Shown here: in pieces, positions 7,856 to 20,930 of the stretch
How the letters are laid out: each line of letters starts with the position of its first letter
How positions within the stretch are numbered: position 1 is the stretch's first letter
Assembly: GCF_002999235.1 (NCBI RefSeq)
Contig: NZ_CP027236.1
Location: 1,364,001 to 1,428,000 of the forward strand
Length of the DNA: 64,000 nucleotides
Direction: 5' to 3'
Origin: Actinomyces sp. oral taxon 897
GTDB lineage: Bacteria; Actinomycetota; Actinomycetes; Actinomycetales; Actinomycetaceae
Notes under the pieces: model-generated
Seen by the model: only the letters and a program-made list of their open reading frames with translations
Database searches by the model: none
What the model was told of the DNA's origin: nothing
Program-made: the position numbers and the translations under genes

Positions 7856-8025
7856 GCGCGACGCCCTGGCATTGTCAGACGTCCTACGTCCCTGCCGGCG
7901 GTCCCGCGGGTCGGGACTGCGGAGCCGCGGCACGGGCCCACCCCACCCGTAGCCGCCGCGAGCGCCCGACCAGCGGGCGGAGTCAGGGGCGACCATGCCA
8001 TGGCAGCCGCAGCCGCCTGCCCATC

Positions 8026-9231
8026 TCAGGCGGCCAGGCGCCTGCGCACACGCTCCAGGGCCCGGGCTACGTCACGTTCCACCCGGGCCGACGGCGGGGA
8101 CCCGCCCAGCCAGGTCAGCCCCTGGGCCACCGGGGCCACGGCCACGAGCCTGCCCCGGTCCACCAGCAGGGGCCGGAACATGCCGTTGGACGCGGGGCAG
8201 ATCAGGCGCTCACCGGCGGCGTCGGTCAGGCAGGTACGGTCCTGGTAGCCCACGTGGAGCTCGTCGAAGGAGGGCAGAAACAGGGTGGCCTGGGCACTGC
8301 GGCGGTGCGCGGCCAGGAGGTCAGGCAGGTCGGCGCGCGCGTAGCAGGTACCGGGTGCGGGCCTCCTGCCGGTCACCGCGGGCAGGGGCCGCAGGGCCGT
8401 GTCCACCCGCACTACCGGCACCTGTCCGCTGGCCGTGTCGGTGGTGTAGGCGGCTGAACTCGTGAGCTCGACGGCGTCCTCCAGGGCCTGGGCGGCCTGC
8501 GAGCGGGGCAGGCCGGTCCACCGGGCCAGGTCGGCGACGCTGACCGGCCCGTGCCCGAGGGCGTAGCGGCGGGCGATCTCGGCGCAGGCGGCACGGTGCC
8601 CGGCGCCCCCGTGACGCACGTCCGCACCCGCGGGACCGTGGTCGGCGTCGGGCAGGGAGCGGGCGTCCACCACCAGGTGCTCGTTACCGCGCCTGGGGCC
8701 CTGGACCAGGACGCCCTCACGCTGAAGACGTACCAGCAGGTGGCGGCGTCGGTAGGAGATGACGTCCCGCTCCTCGGCGGACCCCATGAGCCCGGCCTGG
8801 CCCCAGGCCTGGAGCAGCACCGCGCGCGGCAGCGGCCCGTGCTCGGCCAGGAGCTCCAGGGCGACCTGCGCGGCCCGGGTGCACAGGGCCTCGTCCATGC
8901 CGAGCTCGGCCTCGGTGCGCCTGGTCCAGGCGTCGCTGCGGTGCATGAGGGTGGCACGCAGCCAGTGGTGGTCGGCGGCGGTGGTGACGTGGACGGTGCC
9001 GCGCATGGGCCAGGACCGCACCAGCTCACCGGCCTCAAAGGCCGCCTCGACGTCGCTGCCGCCCGCGCCCGCGCAGCGCGCCACCAGGGCGTGGGGCACG
9101 GCGGAGACCTGCTGGCCCTGGACGGCGAGCTGGCGGCGCACCGCCTCGACGGGGGTGGGGGCGGTGGTGGCGGCCACCAGCCCCTGGGCCAGTATGCGGG
9201 CCAGGCTCATGTCGCGCAGGGAGACCGGCAC
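8026..9231 (-). CDS. Winged-helix DNA-binding protein, AlkZ/YcaQ-like glycosylase family
   Basis: The 401-residue protein belongs to the winged-helix (HTH_42) family that includes AlkZ and YcaQ, DNA glycosylases that remove alkylated or crosslinked bases. AVQGQQVSAVPHALVARC near residues 36-53 contains the QxQ motif (Q38 and Q40) used for catalysis in that family. WPMRGTVH follows, and FLPSFDELHVGYQDRT near residue 320 is a conserved C-terminal block. GTG 9231 is supported by GAGAGGA 7 bases upstream; an ATG seven codons later is the alternative. It lies downstream of nucS, another genome-maintenance gene, but a phased repeat array separates them. The lesion acted on is not predictable. Confidence 0.8.
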   Translation of the reverse strand: MPVSLRDMSLARILAQGLVAATTAPTPVEAVRRQLAVQGQQVSAVPHALVARCAGAGGSDVEAAFEAGELVRSWPMRGTVHVTTAADHHWLRATLMHRSDAWTRRTEAELGMDEALCTRAAQVALELLAEHGPLPRAVLLQAWGQAGLMGSAEERDVISYRRRHLLVRLQREGVLVQGPRRGNEHLVVDARSLPDADHGPAGADVRHGGAGHRAACAEIARRYALGHGPVSVADLARWTGLPRSQAAQALEDAVELTSSAAYTTDTASGQVPVVRVDTALRPLPAVTGRRPAPGTCYARADLPDLLAAHRRSAQATLFLPSFDELHVGYQDRTCLTDAAGERLICPASNGMFRPLLVDRGRLVAVAPVAQGLTWLGGSPPSARVERDVARALERVRRRLAA

Positions 9232-9328
9232 GGGTGCGTCCTCTCACGGAGTGTCCTCTGGTGCGGGGCAGGATTCTAGCTGGGCCTTCCCGGCAGGCCG
9301 CGGACGGCGGGGCTGGCGTACCGACGAC

Positions 9329-9429
9329 GACGTACCCTCATCGGCGACGACGTACCTTCGTTGGCGGGGACGTGCCTTAAGGGTACGTCCTCGGTGACTA
9401 ACGTACGTCCCCACCGGCCAACGTACGTC
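9329..9429. repeat. 20-bp-phased box array with central inversion (nucS side)
   Basis: GACGTACC boxes start at 9329 and 9349, with GACGTGCC at 9369. After a centre near 9379 the reverse form follows as GGTACGTC at 9382 and CGTACGTC at 9402 and 9422. Spacing inside each half is exactly 20 bases. The array lies between the nucS stop and the start of the glycosylase-like gene. Confidence 0.8.
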
Positions 9430-9499
9430 CCCGGCGGCCCGACAAACGGCAGCCCACCGGCCAACGCACGCCCCCGGCAGCCCGACGAACGGCAGCCCG
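9414..9499. repeat. 43-bp tandem repeat next to the nucS stop
   Basis: Two 43-base units starting CCGGCCAACG occupy 9414-9456 and 9457-9499 with about five differences. The second ends immediately before the nucS stop codon, and the first overlaps the phased array. Confidence 0.75.
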
Positions 9500-10195
9500 T
9501 CAGAAGAGGCGGGAGCTAGGGTCGTCCATGCCCCGCATGGCGTCGTAGTCCAGCACCACGCAGCGGATGCCCCGGTCCTGGGCCAGGACGCGCGCCTGCG
9601 GTCTCAGGGTCTGGGCCGCGAAGACCCCCTGGACGGGCGCCAGCAGGGGGTCGCGGCCCAGCAGCTCCAGGTAGCGGGTCAGCTGCTCGACGCCGTCGAT
9701 GCCGCCCACGCGCTTGATCTCCACCGCCACGCTCCCGCCCGAGGGGTCCTTGGCCATAATGTCCACCGGCCCGATGGCGGTGGGGAACTCCCGACGCACC
9801 AGGCGGTACCCGGGCCCCAGGAGCTCGATCTGCTCGGCCAGGAGCTCCTGGAGGTGGGCCTCCACCCCGTCCTTGGTCAGCCCCGGGTCCACGCCCAGGT
9901 CGTAGCTGACGTCGGAGAGGATCTCGTAGAGGCGGATGACCAGGCGGTCGTCGGTCCTGGCGGCGCTCACCTCCCAGCACGCCCTCACCCCCGCCCTGAC
10001 GTCGTCGGCGTCGGGCTGCGTCTCGGTCATGTGCGCGGGCGGGCTCATCCAGTTCAGGGGCTTGTAGGAGCCGCCGTCGGAGTGGACCAGGACGGAGCCG
10101 TCCGCCTTGATCATAATGAGGCGGGTGGCCCGGGGCAGGTGGGCGTCCAGGCGCCCGGAGTAGTCCACGGAGCAGGAGGCAATGACGACACGCAC
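9500..10195 (-). CDS. nucS: Mismatch-specific endonuclease NucS/EndoMS
   Basis: NucS cuts both strands at mismatched DNA and provides mismatch repair in actinobacteria, which lack MutS and MutL. The 231-residue protein is full length. The nuclease core is D145 in GPVDIMAKD and E159-x-K161 in [10 protein letters not shown], and the C-terminus ends SRLF, like the sliding-clamp-binding tails of the family. GTG 10195 is preceded by TAGAGT six bases upstream (leaderless). It lies after the ATP synthase operon and a DUF2550 gene, close to the gene order in Mycobacterium. Confidence 0.95.
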   Translation of the reverse strand: MRVVIASCSVDYSGRLDAHLPRATRLIMIKADGSVLVHSDGGSYKPLNWMSPPAHMTETQPDADDVRAGVRACWEVSAARTDDRLVIRLYEILSDVSYDLGVDPGLTKDGVEAHLQELLAEQIELLGPGYRLVRREFPTAIGPVDIMAKDPSGGSVAVEIKRVGGIDGVEQLTRYLELLGRDPLLAPVQGVFAAQTLRPQARVLAQDRGIRCVVLDYDAMRGMDDPSSRLF

Positions 10196-10201
10196 CAGGC
10201 C

Positions 10202-10207
10202 ACTCTA
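10202..10207 (-). promoter_or_regulatory. Leaderless promoter -10 box of nucS
   Basis: Minus-strand TAGAGT, then GGCCTG, then the GTG start. nucS therefore probably has its own promoter despite following the atp genes. Confidence 0.5.
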
Positions 10208-10482
10208 GCGGGAGGGACCCGGGCCCACGCACCCGGACCCGTCGCCGTACTGAGGCTGTCGCGCTCGGAGCTGGCCCTACGCACCCAGGGCAGACCGGAG
10301 CAGGGCAGGCCAGGGCCGGCTCTACCCTGCCCCCGAACCCACGCGCAGGACAGCGCCGACGCCTGCCTGGGACCGGGGAGTACGCGCCCTGACGGTGGGA
10401 CCGGACTCACTGACCCCACCTAACCTGGGCACTGCGGGCTCGACGGGCTGAGGAGGGCGCGGTCCCTGGCGGCTGACCCCAC

Positions 10483-10875
10483 CTACCTGGGTGCCGTGGA
10501 CTCCAGCCAGGCCACCAGGGCGGAGTGGGAGTCCTCGTGCATGGCCAGCTCGAAGACGACGTCCCCCGAGGTACAGGGCACCTCCACGACCTTGGAACCG
10601 GCCCCCCGGCGCCTGGCCGGGCCCATCTCCAGGTAGCCGCGCGCCCATATGCGCGCCGGGGACGGCGCCAGCGACATGAGCCGGTACCAGCGCAGGGCGT
10701 CATTGGTGAACATGGCGACCCCGCTGCTCCAGCGGGTGGTGTGGGACGGTCTCCAGGCGCACTCAAAGGAGCCCAGCCGCCCGGCCACCGAGCGCAGGCG
10801 GACGACGAAGAGCAGGGCGAGCAGCACCAGCAGGGCGAGGGCGAGGACCGTACCCAACCACGCCTGACTGCTCAT
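10483..10875 (-). CDS. DUF2550 membrane protein
   Basis: The 130-residue protein has one N-terminal membrane helix (WLGTVLALALLVLLALLFVV, residues 5-24) and a cytoplasmic domain resembling DUF2550, with LGSFECAWR and IWARGYLEMG. The function of the family is unknown. GAGAGGAGAG precedes ATG 10875, which lies 13 bases after the atpC stop, so it is the last gene of the ATP synthase operon. The same position after atpC is seen in other actinobacteria, suggesting a link to energy metabolism that is not established. Confidence 0.85.
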   Translation of the reverse strand: MSSQAWLGTVLALALLVLLALLFVVRLRSVAGRLGSFECAWRPSHTTRWSSGVAMFTNDALRWYRLMSLAPSPARIWARGYLEMGPARRRGAGSKVVEVPCTSGDVVFELAMHEDSHSALVAWLESTAPR

Positions 10876-10888
10876 GACCGCTCTCCTC

Positions 10889-12744
<1,856 letters not shown>

Positions 12745-13674
12745 CTACTCCGGGCCCAGGGAGTCCGCCCCCGAGACGATCTCGGTGATCTCCTGGGTGA
12801 TGTCGCTCTGGCGGGCGGCGTTGGCCAGGCGCGTGTAGGTGGTGATGAGTTCCTCGGCGTTGTCGGTGGCCGTGTGCATGGCCTGCTGGCGGCTGGCGAG
12901 CTCACTGGCGGCGGCCTGGAGGAGGGCGTTGCGGATGCGTGAGCACACGTAGCGGGTCAACAGGGCGTCCAGGACGGCGTCCTGACTGGGCTCGAACTCG
13001 TACAGCGGGGAGGAGTCGAAGGTCTGGGCGTCGGCGTCCTCGGAGCGGTCGAGCTCGCCGGGGCCGGTGACGTCCACGATCTTCAGCGGCAGCATACGAC
13101 GCACCTCGGGCACCTGGGTGACCATGGAGACGTAGCGGGTGAAGACGATGTGCAGCTCGGCCACCCCGCCGGCGGAGACGGGGGCCAGGAAGTACTCCAG
13201 GAGCACCCTGGCCAGCTCGTCGATGGAGTGGTCGCTGGGGCGGTCGGACTCCCCCACCCAGGAGTACTCCACCGCCCGCCCGAGGAAGGAGAAGTAGCTC
13301 TGGGCGCGGCGCCCGAAGGTGAAGACCATCGGCTCCCTGCCCGACGCGCTCAGCTGCTCCAGGAGCTTCTCGGACTCCCTCAGGATGGTGGCCGAGTAGG
13401 CCCCGGCCATGCCGCGGTCGGAGGTGACCACCAGGACCGCCACCCGCTGGGTGTCGGTGCGCCTGCGGGTGATGGGGTGGTCGTCGAGGTGGGAGTAGGT
13501 GCCCAGGGCGGCCACCGCCTGGCTCAGGGCGTCGTCGTAGGGCCCCGCCTCCTGCGCGTTGCGGCGTGCCGCCCCGATCCGGGAGGAGGCAATGAGCTCC
13601 ATGGCCCGGAAGACCTTCTGGAGGGTCTGGGTGGAGCGGATACGCTGCTTGTAGACGCGCTGGTTGCCGGCCAC
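12745..13674 (-). CDS. atpG: ATP synthase gamma subunit
   Basis: Gamma is the rotating central shaft of F1. The 309-residue protein starts with the expected coiled-coil region (RIRSTQTLQKVFRAMELIAS), has the Rossmann-like middle part (VLVVTSDRGMAGAYS) and the C-terminal helix (RQSDITQEITEIVSGADSL). The start is GTG 13674, one base after the atpA stop. Confidence 0.97.
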   Translation of the reverse strand: MAGNQRVYKQRIRSTQTLQKVFRAMELIASSRIGAARRNAQEAGPYDDALSQAVAALGTYSHLDDHPITRRRTDTQRVAVLVVTSDRGMAGAYSATILRESEKLLEQLSASGREPMVFTFGRRAQSYFSFLGRAVEYSWVGESDRPSDHSIDELARVLLEYFLAPVSAGGVAELHIVFTRYVSMVTQVPEVRRMLPLKIVDVTGPGELDRSEDADAQTFDSSPLYEFEPSQDAVLDALLTRYVCSRIRNALLQAAASELASRQQAMHTATDNAEELITTYTRLANAARQSDITQEITEIVSGADSLGPE

Positions 13675-13675
13675 G

Positions 13676-15307
<1,632 letters not shown>

Positions 15308-15368
15308 CTGTCGTCTCCTTGAGTGTACTGGTGTGTGGTCTGGGTACCGGCGGCGCGACCGGGCGGGC

Positions 15369-16189
15369 TCATCCCGCCAGGCGGGCGCGCACGTCGGCGA
15401 TGGTGCCGCGTACGGTGTGGTCGATGACGTGGCTCTTGACGGTAATGCGCGCCCCCCCGATGACCGCGGGGTCCACCACCGTGTTGAGATCCACGGCGGT
15501 GCCCAGCCTGCGGGTCAGGATAAGGCGCAGGCGCCTCTCCTGGGCCGTGGTCATGGGCTGGGCGGTGACCACGTCGGCGATGGTGCGGTGCTCGATGGCG
15601 GCCGCGCGCTCGGCCACCCGGCGCAGGTTGTAGGGCACCCCGCCGACCGCGATCTCCGGCTGGTGGCGCACGCACCAGCGCACCAGGCTCATGGCGGGCG
15701 CGGAGACGTGGGCGGCGAAGACCCGCTCGGCCAGGCGTACGCGCGCCTCGGTGCTGGTGCGCTTGGAGGGCTGGAGGGCCTGGCGCAGGGCGGGGTCGGC
15801 CGCCAGCAGGTCGGCGACGGCGAAGACCTCCTGCTCAATGTCGCCCACCGTGCCGTCGGCGTGGGCGCCAATGAGGATGGCCTCGATCCCCAGGTCGTGC
15901 AGGGCGGAGATGAGGTCCACCGGGCGGGACCAGCGCCCGCGCACCATGGCCTGGAGCAGGTCCACCACCCGGTCGTCGACCTTGCCGGTGAAGAGCCGTC
16001 GGGCCAGGTCGGCCTTGTCGTCGGGCTTGCGTCCGGGGTCGGTCAGGGGGCCGCGCAGCGGGGCGACGGCCACCTGGTGGGCGACGTCGAGGATCTGCTG
16101 GCCCAGCTCCTGGCCCTGCGCCCCGGCGGAGCGCAGTACCGGGGCCCAGGCCTGGCGCACGGTCGCACGGGTGGCGGCGGTCCCGGTGT

Positions 16190-16193
<4 letters not shown>
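15369..16193 (-). CDS. atpH: ATP synthase delta subunit
   Basis: Delta joins F1 to the peripheral stalk. At 274 residues it is the long form normal in actinobacteria, about 100 residues more than in E. coli. The C-terminal [20 protein letters not shown] block is the family signature. GTG 16193 overlaps the atpF stop, so the two are coupled in translation. Confidence 0.95.
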
Positions 16194-17091
<898 letters not shown>

Positions 17092-17985
17092 TCAGTGGGC
17101 CTCGATGGAGAGCTTGATGTAGACGCCGGACAGGATGGTGAAAATATACGCCTGCAAGACGGCCACAAAGGCCTCAAAGAGGGTCATGATGACCATGGCC
17201 GCACCGGTCAGGGCGCCCAGGGGCGAGGTGGCCTGGAGGTGGAGCAGCAGGCTGGTGGTGCCGAAGTAGGTGATGCCCAGCAGCAGGTGGCCCGAGACCA
17301 TGTTGCACAGCAGACGCAGGGTGAGGGTGACCGGCCGCACCACCAGGTTGGAGAGGAACTCGATGGGGGTGATGAGCAGGTACATGCCCTTGGGCAGGCC
17401 CGGGGGGAAGAGCTGGGAGGCCAGGAAGCGGCCCAGCCCCCGCTCGCGGATGCCCGCGCCAATGAAGACCACGTAGGTCAGGGCCGCGAAGGTCATGGGC
17501 ACGGCCACCACCGAGGAGGCGGCAATGTCAATGCCCGGGACAATGCCCGCGATGTTCATGGCGAGCACCGCCCAGAACAGGGTGGCCAGGATAGGGGCGA
17601 AGCGCTTGCCGTTCCTGGGACCCAGGAGCTGGACGGCGATACCGCCGCGCACGAAGTCGGCCGCGAGCTCCAGCACCGCCTGCCCCCGGCCGGGGACCAT
17701 GGTCAGGCGACGCACCCCCAGGACCACCACCAGGCACAGGGCCAGGCCCATGACGATCCGCGCCAGGATCAGGCGGTTGAGCTCGTAGAAGGTCCCCTCG
17801 CCCACGATGGCGTGGGGGAAGAAGTCCTCCACGCTGGGGCTGTGCGGCTGGGTGCTGAAGGCCGGCACGGCCGTGACGACGATGACCGCGCACAGGAGGA
17901 CCACGAGGACCCAGTACCAGCGTGGCTTAGCATACGCCTTGGGTACCACCCGAGGTGTCACGGTATCGTCGGTGACTGTCTGCAT
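17092..17985 (-). CDS. atpB: ATP synthase a subunit
   Basis: This is the proton-channel subunit of F0, 297 residues. VRPVTLTLRLLCNMVSGHLL contains the essential arginine that faces the c ring, and the C-terminal helix ends ILSGVYIKLSIEAH. Five or more membrane helices are apparent. GGAGG lies about 11 bases upstream of ATG 17985. It is the first core gene of the operon and is separated from the AtpI-like gene by 273 bases with a promoter-like AT-rich patch. Confidence 0.96.
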   Translation of the reverse strand: MQTVTDDTVTPRVVPKAYAKPRWYWVLVVLLCAVIVVTAVPAFSTQPHSPSVEDFFPHAIVGEGTFYELNRLILARIVMGLALCLVVVLGVRRLTMVPGRGQAVLELAADFVRGGIAVQLLGPRNGKRFAPILATLFWAVLAMNIAGIVPGIDIAASSVVAVPMTFAALTYVVFIGAGIRERGLGRFLASQLFPPGLPKGMYLLITPIEFLSNLVVRPVTLTLRLLCNMVSGHLLLGITYFGTTSLLLHLQATSPLGALTGAAMVIMTLFEAFVAVLQAYIFTILSGVYIKLSIEAH

Positions 17986-18258
17986 GGACAGGACGTCCTC
18001 CTGAGTCTACGAGTCGGGCCTGGGTCCAGGTCGTGTGTCGGCCCCCATGGTACCAGCCTCGGCGTCCGCGCATTCACTGAAACGGATAATTGGCACCGGG
18101 AAGGATAAATTGGGCAGAGCCAGGGCCTGGCCCGCGGCGAGGCGGACACCGGCTGGCCCCGGGCACTCGGTGGGCTCGCCTGGCCCCGCCCGGGGGCGCT
18201 CAGGGGCCGAGCGGGCCTGGCGTGGGGGCCAGCCCTGCCTCGCCTGCCAGGGCGTCGC
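17986..18258 (-). other. Upstream region of atpB with AT-rich patch
   Basis: No gene. The plus strand has GGATAATTGG (18084-18093) and GGATAAATTGG (18103-18113), 19 bases apart, an AT-rich island in GC-rich DNA. Read on the minus strand these could supply -10 elements for an atpB promoter. The exact start is not clear. Confidence 0.4.
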
Positions 18259-18789
18259 TCAGGGGCGGGGGCCCGCGTCAGGCTCCACCACGAGGATCCG
18301 CGTGCGTGCCAGCACGACGGTCTCGGCGAGCAGCCCCGTAAGGACCGCGACAATGAGTGAGGTACCGATCATCCGGGTGCCCAGGCCTGCGACCTTCCCG
18401 ACCACCACGGCCGCCGCCAGGATCCCCAGGCGCAGGACGTAGCCAGCCGCCACCCAGGCTGGCACGAGCCCGGTACCGGAGCGCACCATCCGCCCCAGGA
18501 CCAGCCAGATGGAGGACAGCAGCGCCGTGGTGGCCACGGCGGACACCAGGAGGGTGGGCAGCGGGCGGCGCGGCTCTCCCAGCAGGGTCCAGGCCACCTG
18601 CGCGGCGACCAGGACGCAGGAGGCTCCCAGCAGCAGGCGCCGCAGGCGGGCCACGGCCCCGGTCAGGGCCGGGCGGGCGGCACCAGGTCCGGCGCCGGGC
18701 CCCGCACCGAGCCCGGTGCCGGTCCCGGTAGCGGTCCGGGCGGTCTGGGTGGCCCGGGCGTCCTGGGACCGGGTGGTGGGCTTTGTCAT
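18259..18789 (-). CDS. AtpI-like membrane protein
   Basis: The 176-residue protein has a Thr/Ala/Gly-rich N-terminus of about 50 residues and then four predicted membrane helices (LLLGASCVLVAAQVAWTLL, LLVSAVATTALLSSIWLVLG, VAAGYVLRLGILAAAVVVG and the segment around TSLIVAVLTGLLAETVVLA). Position and topology match the AtpI/ATP synthase I proteins that precede atpB and help c-ring assembly; sequence similarity to AtpI is weak by eye. AAGGAGAG precedes ATG 18789, which overlaps the upstream gene's stop (ATGA). Confidence 0.7.
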   Translation of the reverse strand: MTKPTTRSQDARATQTARTATGTGTGLGAGPGAGPGAARPALTGAVARLRRLLLGASCVLVAAQVAWTLLGEPRRPLPTLLVSAVATTALLSSIWLVLGRMVRSGTGLVPAWVAAGYVLRLGILAAAVVVGKVAGLGTRMIGTSLIVAVLTGLLAETVVLARTRILVVEPDAGPRP

Positions 18790-19949
18790 TGTCTCTCCTT
18801 GGCCGGGTGGGTGCGGCGCCCCGTGCGGGGCGGGGCGTGCCGGCCGGGCATGCTGCGCGGCAGCGGCAGGAACAGGCCGGGTACGAGGTTGCTGGTCAGG
18901 GGGACGGCCACCAGCACCGCCCCCACCGTCGCCGCCCCGACCGCCGGGGCCGGGAAGAAGGACAGGGAGGCCACCGAGAAGGCGGTGATCGCCGTCCACA
19001 TGTACATGACCAGGACGGCACGGCGGTGGGAGTGGCCCCGGGCCAGGAGCCGGTGGTGCATGTGCATGCGGTCGGGGTGGAAGGGGCTGAGCCCGGCCCG
19101 GGTACGGCGCACCACCGCCATGACCATGTCCGTCAGGGGCAGCAGGAGCACCGCCACCGGGATGATAATGGGCAGGAACACGCCCACCGCGCTGGTGGTC
19201 GGCAGGCTGGCGGGGTCCACCTGGCCGGTGACGATAATGGTCACGGCCGCCGAGATCAGGCCCAGCTGCATGGAGCCGGAGTCGCCCATGAAGATGGTGG
19301 CGGGGTTGAAGTTGTGGGGCAGGAAGCCCACGCAGATCCCTATGAGGGCGCACACCAGGGTGGCGGCCTGGGAGCTGAAGGATCCCGGGGAGGTAAAGCG
19401 CGTGAGCACGTAGACGTACAGGAAGAAGGCAGTGGCGCCGATCCCGATGACGCCCGCCGCCAGGCCGTCCAGGCCGTCAATGAAGTTCACGGCGTTAATG
19501 GCCACCAGGACCACCACGATCGTGGTCCCCAGGCTCAGGTTGGCCGAGCCGATGGTCAGCCCGCCGATAGGGAAGGTAATGAGCTGGACGCCCTTCCAGG
19601 CCATGACCCCGGCGGCCAGCACCTGCCCGGCCAGCTTGGTCATCCAGTCCAGCTCCCACAGGTCGTCGATGACGCCCAGGAGGCACACCAGCCCCGCCCC
19701 CAGGACCACCGCCCAGGCGCTGGAGTTCATGACCCCGGCCAGGTAGGGGATGTGGCTGGCGACGGTAATGGCGACGGTGAAGCCCGCGTACATGGCCAGC
19801 CCGCCCAGGCGCGGGACGGGGGTGACGTGCACGTCCCGCGAGCGCACCGGGGACAGCGCGTTGGCCACCAGCGCAATGTGGCGTACCACGGGAACCGACA
19901 GGTAGGTGACGGCGGCGGCAATGAGGGCGACCAGGACGTAGACCTTCAC
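18786..19949 (-). CDS. WecA/MraY-family undecaprenyl-phosphate sugar-phosphate transferase
   Basis: This polytopic membrane enzyme would move a sugar-1-phosphate, probably GlcNAc-1-phosphate, from UDP-sugar to undecaprenyl phosphate to start a wall polymer. The 387-residue protein has about eleven hydrophobic segments. The catalytic blocks are GVIDDLWELDWMTK, NAVNFIDGLDGLAAG and FMGDSGSMQLG, and FHPDRMHMHHRLLARGHSH is the typical His-rich cytoplasmic loop. GTG 19949 overlaps the sua5 stop. The order sua5, wecA-like, atpI, atpB is common in actinobacteria. Confidence 0.9.
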   Translation of the reverse strand: MKVYVLVALIAAAVTYLSVPVVRHIALVANALSPVRSRDVHVTPVPRLGGLAMYAGFTVAITVASHIPYLAGVMNSSAWAVVLGAGLVCLLGVIDDLWELDWMTKLAGQVLAAGVMAWKGVQLITFPIGGLTIGSANLSLGTTIVVVLVAINAVNFIDGLDGLAAGVIGIGATAFFLYVYVLTRFTSPGSFSSQAATLVCALIGICVGFLPHNFNPATIFMGDSGSMQLGLISAAVTIIVTGQVDPASLPTTSAVGVFLPIIIPVAVLLLPLTDMVMAVVRRTRAGLSPFHPDRMHMHHRLLARGHSHRRAVLVMYMWTAITAFSVASLSFFPAPAVGAATVGAVLVAVPLTSNLVPGLFLPLPRSMPGRHAPPRTGRRTHPAKERQ

Positions 19950-20860
19950 GCCGTCTCCCCCGCCCGACGCGGCCGGGCCGACCCGCGAAGGGTCCCGCCC
20001 GCGTCCCCCCCGGCCCCGGGATCTGCGGCCGTCCCGGCCCTCGCGGCCGCGGTCGTGGGCTCCGCGGCTGTGGTCCTGGGCTCCCCGGCCTGGGGAGGCA
20101 GGGGCCGGGTGGCGCCCCGCGGCAGGGTAGGGGCAGCCCCCTCGGCCCGGGTGGGCAGGGGGGTGACGCCCTCGCACCCGGCCAGCACCGCATTGAGCGC
20201 GTAGCGGGTCAGAGCGCCGTCGCGCAGGACGGCGGGGGCGGTGGCGTGCGCCCCGGCCAGGGTCAGGATGGTGGAGGGGACCGGCCCGGGGGTGGGGCCG
20301 CCGTCGAGCAGGGCGATGGGGGCGTGCGCGGCGGCGGCCTCGGCGGCCTCGGGCAGGTCCGGGATCGGGCGCACCCTGCCGGGGAAGGCGGCGACGGCGT
20401 CGGCCGCGCTGGTGGCGGGGGGCCGTCCGGTGCGGTTGGCGCTGGTGACGGCCATGGGGCCGGTGGCGGCCAGGAGGGCCAGGGCCAGGGGGTGGTCGGG
20501 CATGCGCAGGGCCAGGGTGCCGCCGGTCTCCCCCAGGTCCCAGCCCAGGTGCGGCACGGCGTCCAGGACCAGGGTCAGGGCCCCGGGCCAGAAGGCGTCC
20601 ACCAGGGCGCGTCCGGCCGCGGGGAGGGCGGCCACGAGGCCGTCCAGGGCCTGGGGGCCGGGTACCAGGACCGGCGGGGGCGCCTGACGGCCCCGTCCCT
20701 TGGCGGCCAGGAGCCGGGCGACGGCGTCCCCGTCCCGGGCGGTGGTGCCTATGCCGTAGACGGTGTCCGTGGGGAGGATGAGGAGACCGCCAGCGCGCAC
20801 GTACCTCGCGGCGCGGGCCACGTCGGCGGTGGGTACGGGGTCCGTCTCAGGGGCAGTCAC
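19946..20860 (-). CDS. tsaC: L-threonylcarbamoyladenylate synthase (Sua5/TsaC type)
   Basis: The enzyme makes threonylcarbamoyl-AMP from threonine, bicarbonate and ATP for the t6A37 modification of tRNA. The YrdC-like core occupies about residues 10-215 (GGLLILPTDTVYGIGTTA, WPGALTLVLD, LALRMPDHPLA, PMAVTSANRTG, PSTILTL). A low-complexity tail of about 80 residues rich in Ala, Thr and Pro follows and does not look like the usual Sua5 C-terminal domain. GTG 20860 is preceded by GGAGG. Confidence 0.9.
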   Translation of the reverse strand: MTAPETDPVPTADVARAARYVRAGGLLILPTDTVYGIGTTARDGDAVARLLAAKGRGRQAPPPVLVPGPQALDGLVAALPAAGRALVDAFWPGALTLVLDAVPHLGWDLGETGGTLALRMPDHPLALALLAATGPMAVTSANRTGRPPATSAADAVAAFPGRVRPIPDLPEAAEAAAAHAPIALLDGGPTPGPVPSTILTLAGAHATAPAVLRDGALTRYALNAVLAGCEGVTPLPTRAEGAAPTLPRGATRPLPPQAGEPRTTAAEPTTAAARAGTAADPGAGGDAGGTLRGSARPRRAGETA

Positions 20861-20930
20861 GCGCCTATCCTCCCACGCCCCGGGGCCCGCGGGCGGTACC
20901 CGACCGCGAGGCGGTCGGCCGACGAGCCGG

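Noticed and set aside
18783..20204. Long plus-strand open frame opposite the WecA-like and sua5 genes
   Set aside because: Low-complexity Gly/His/Gln protein; the minus strand has catalytic motifs and coupled starts.
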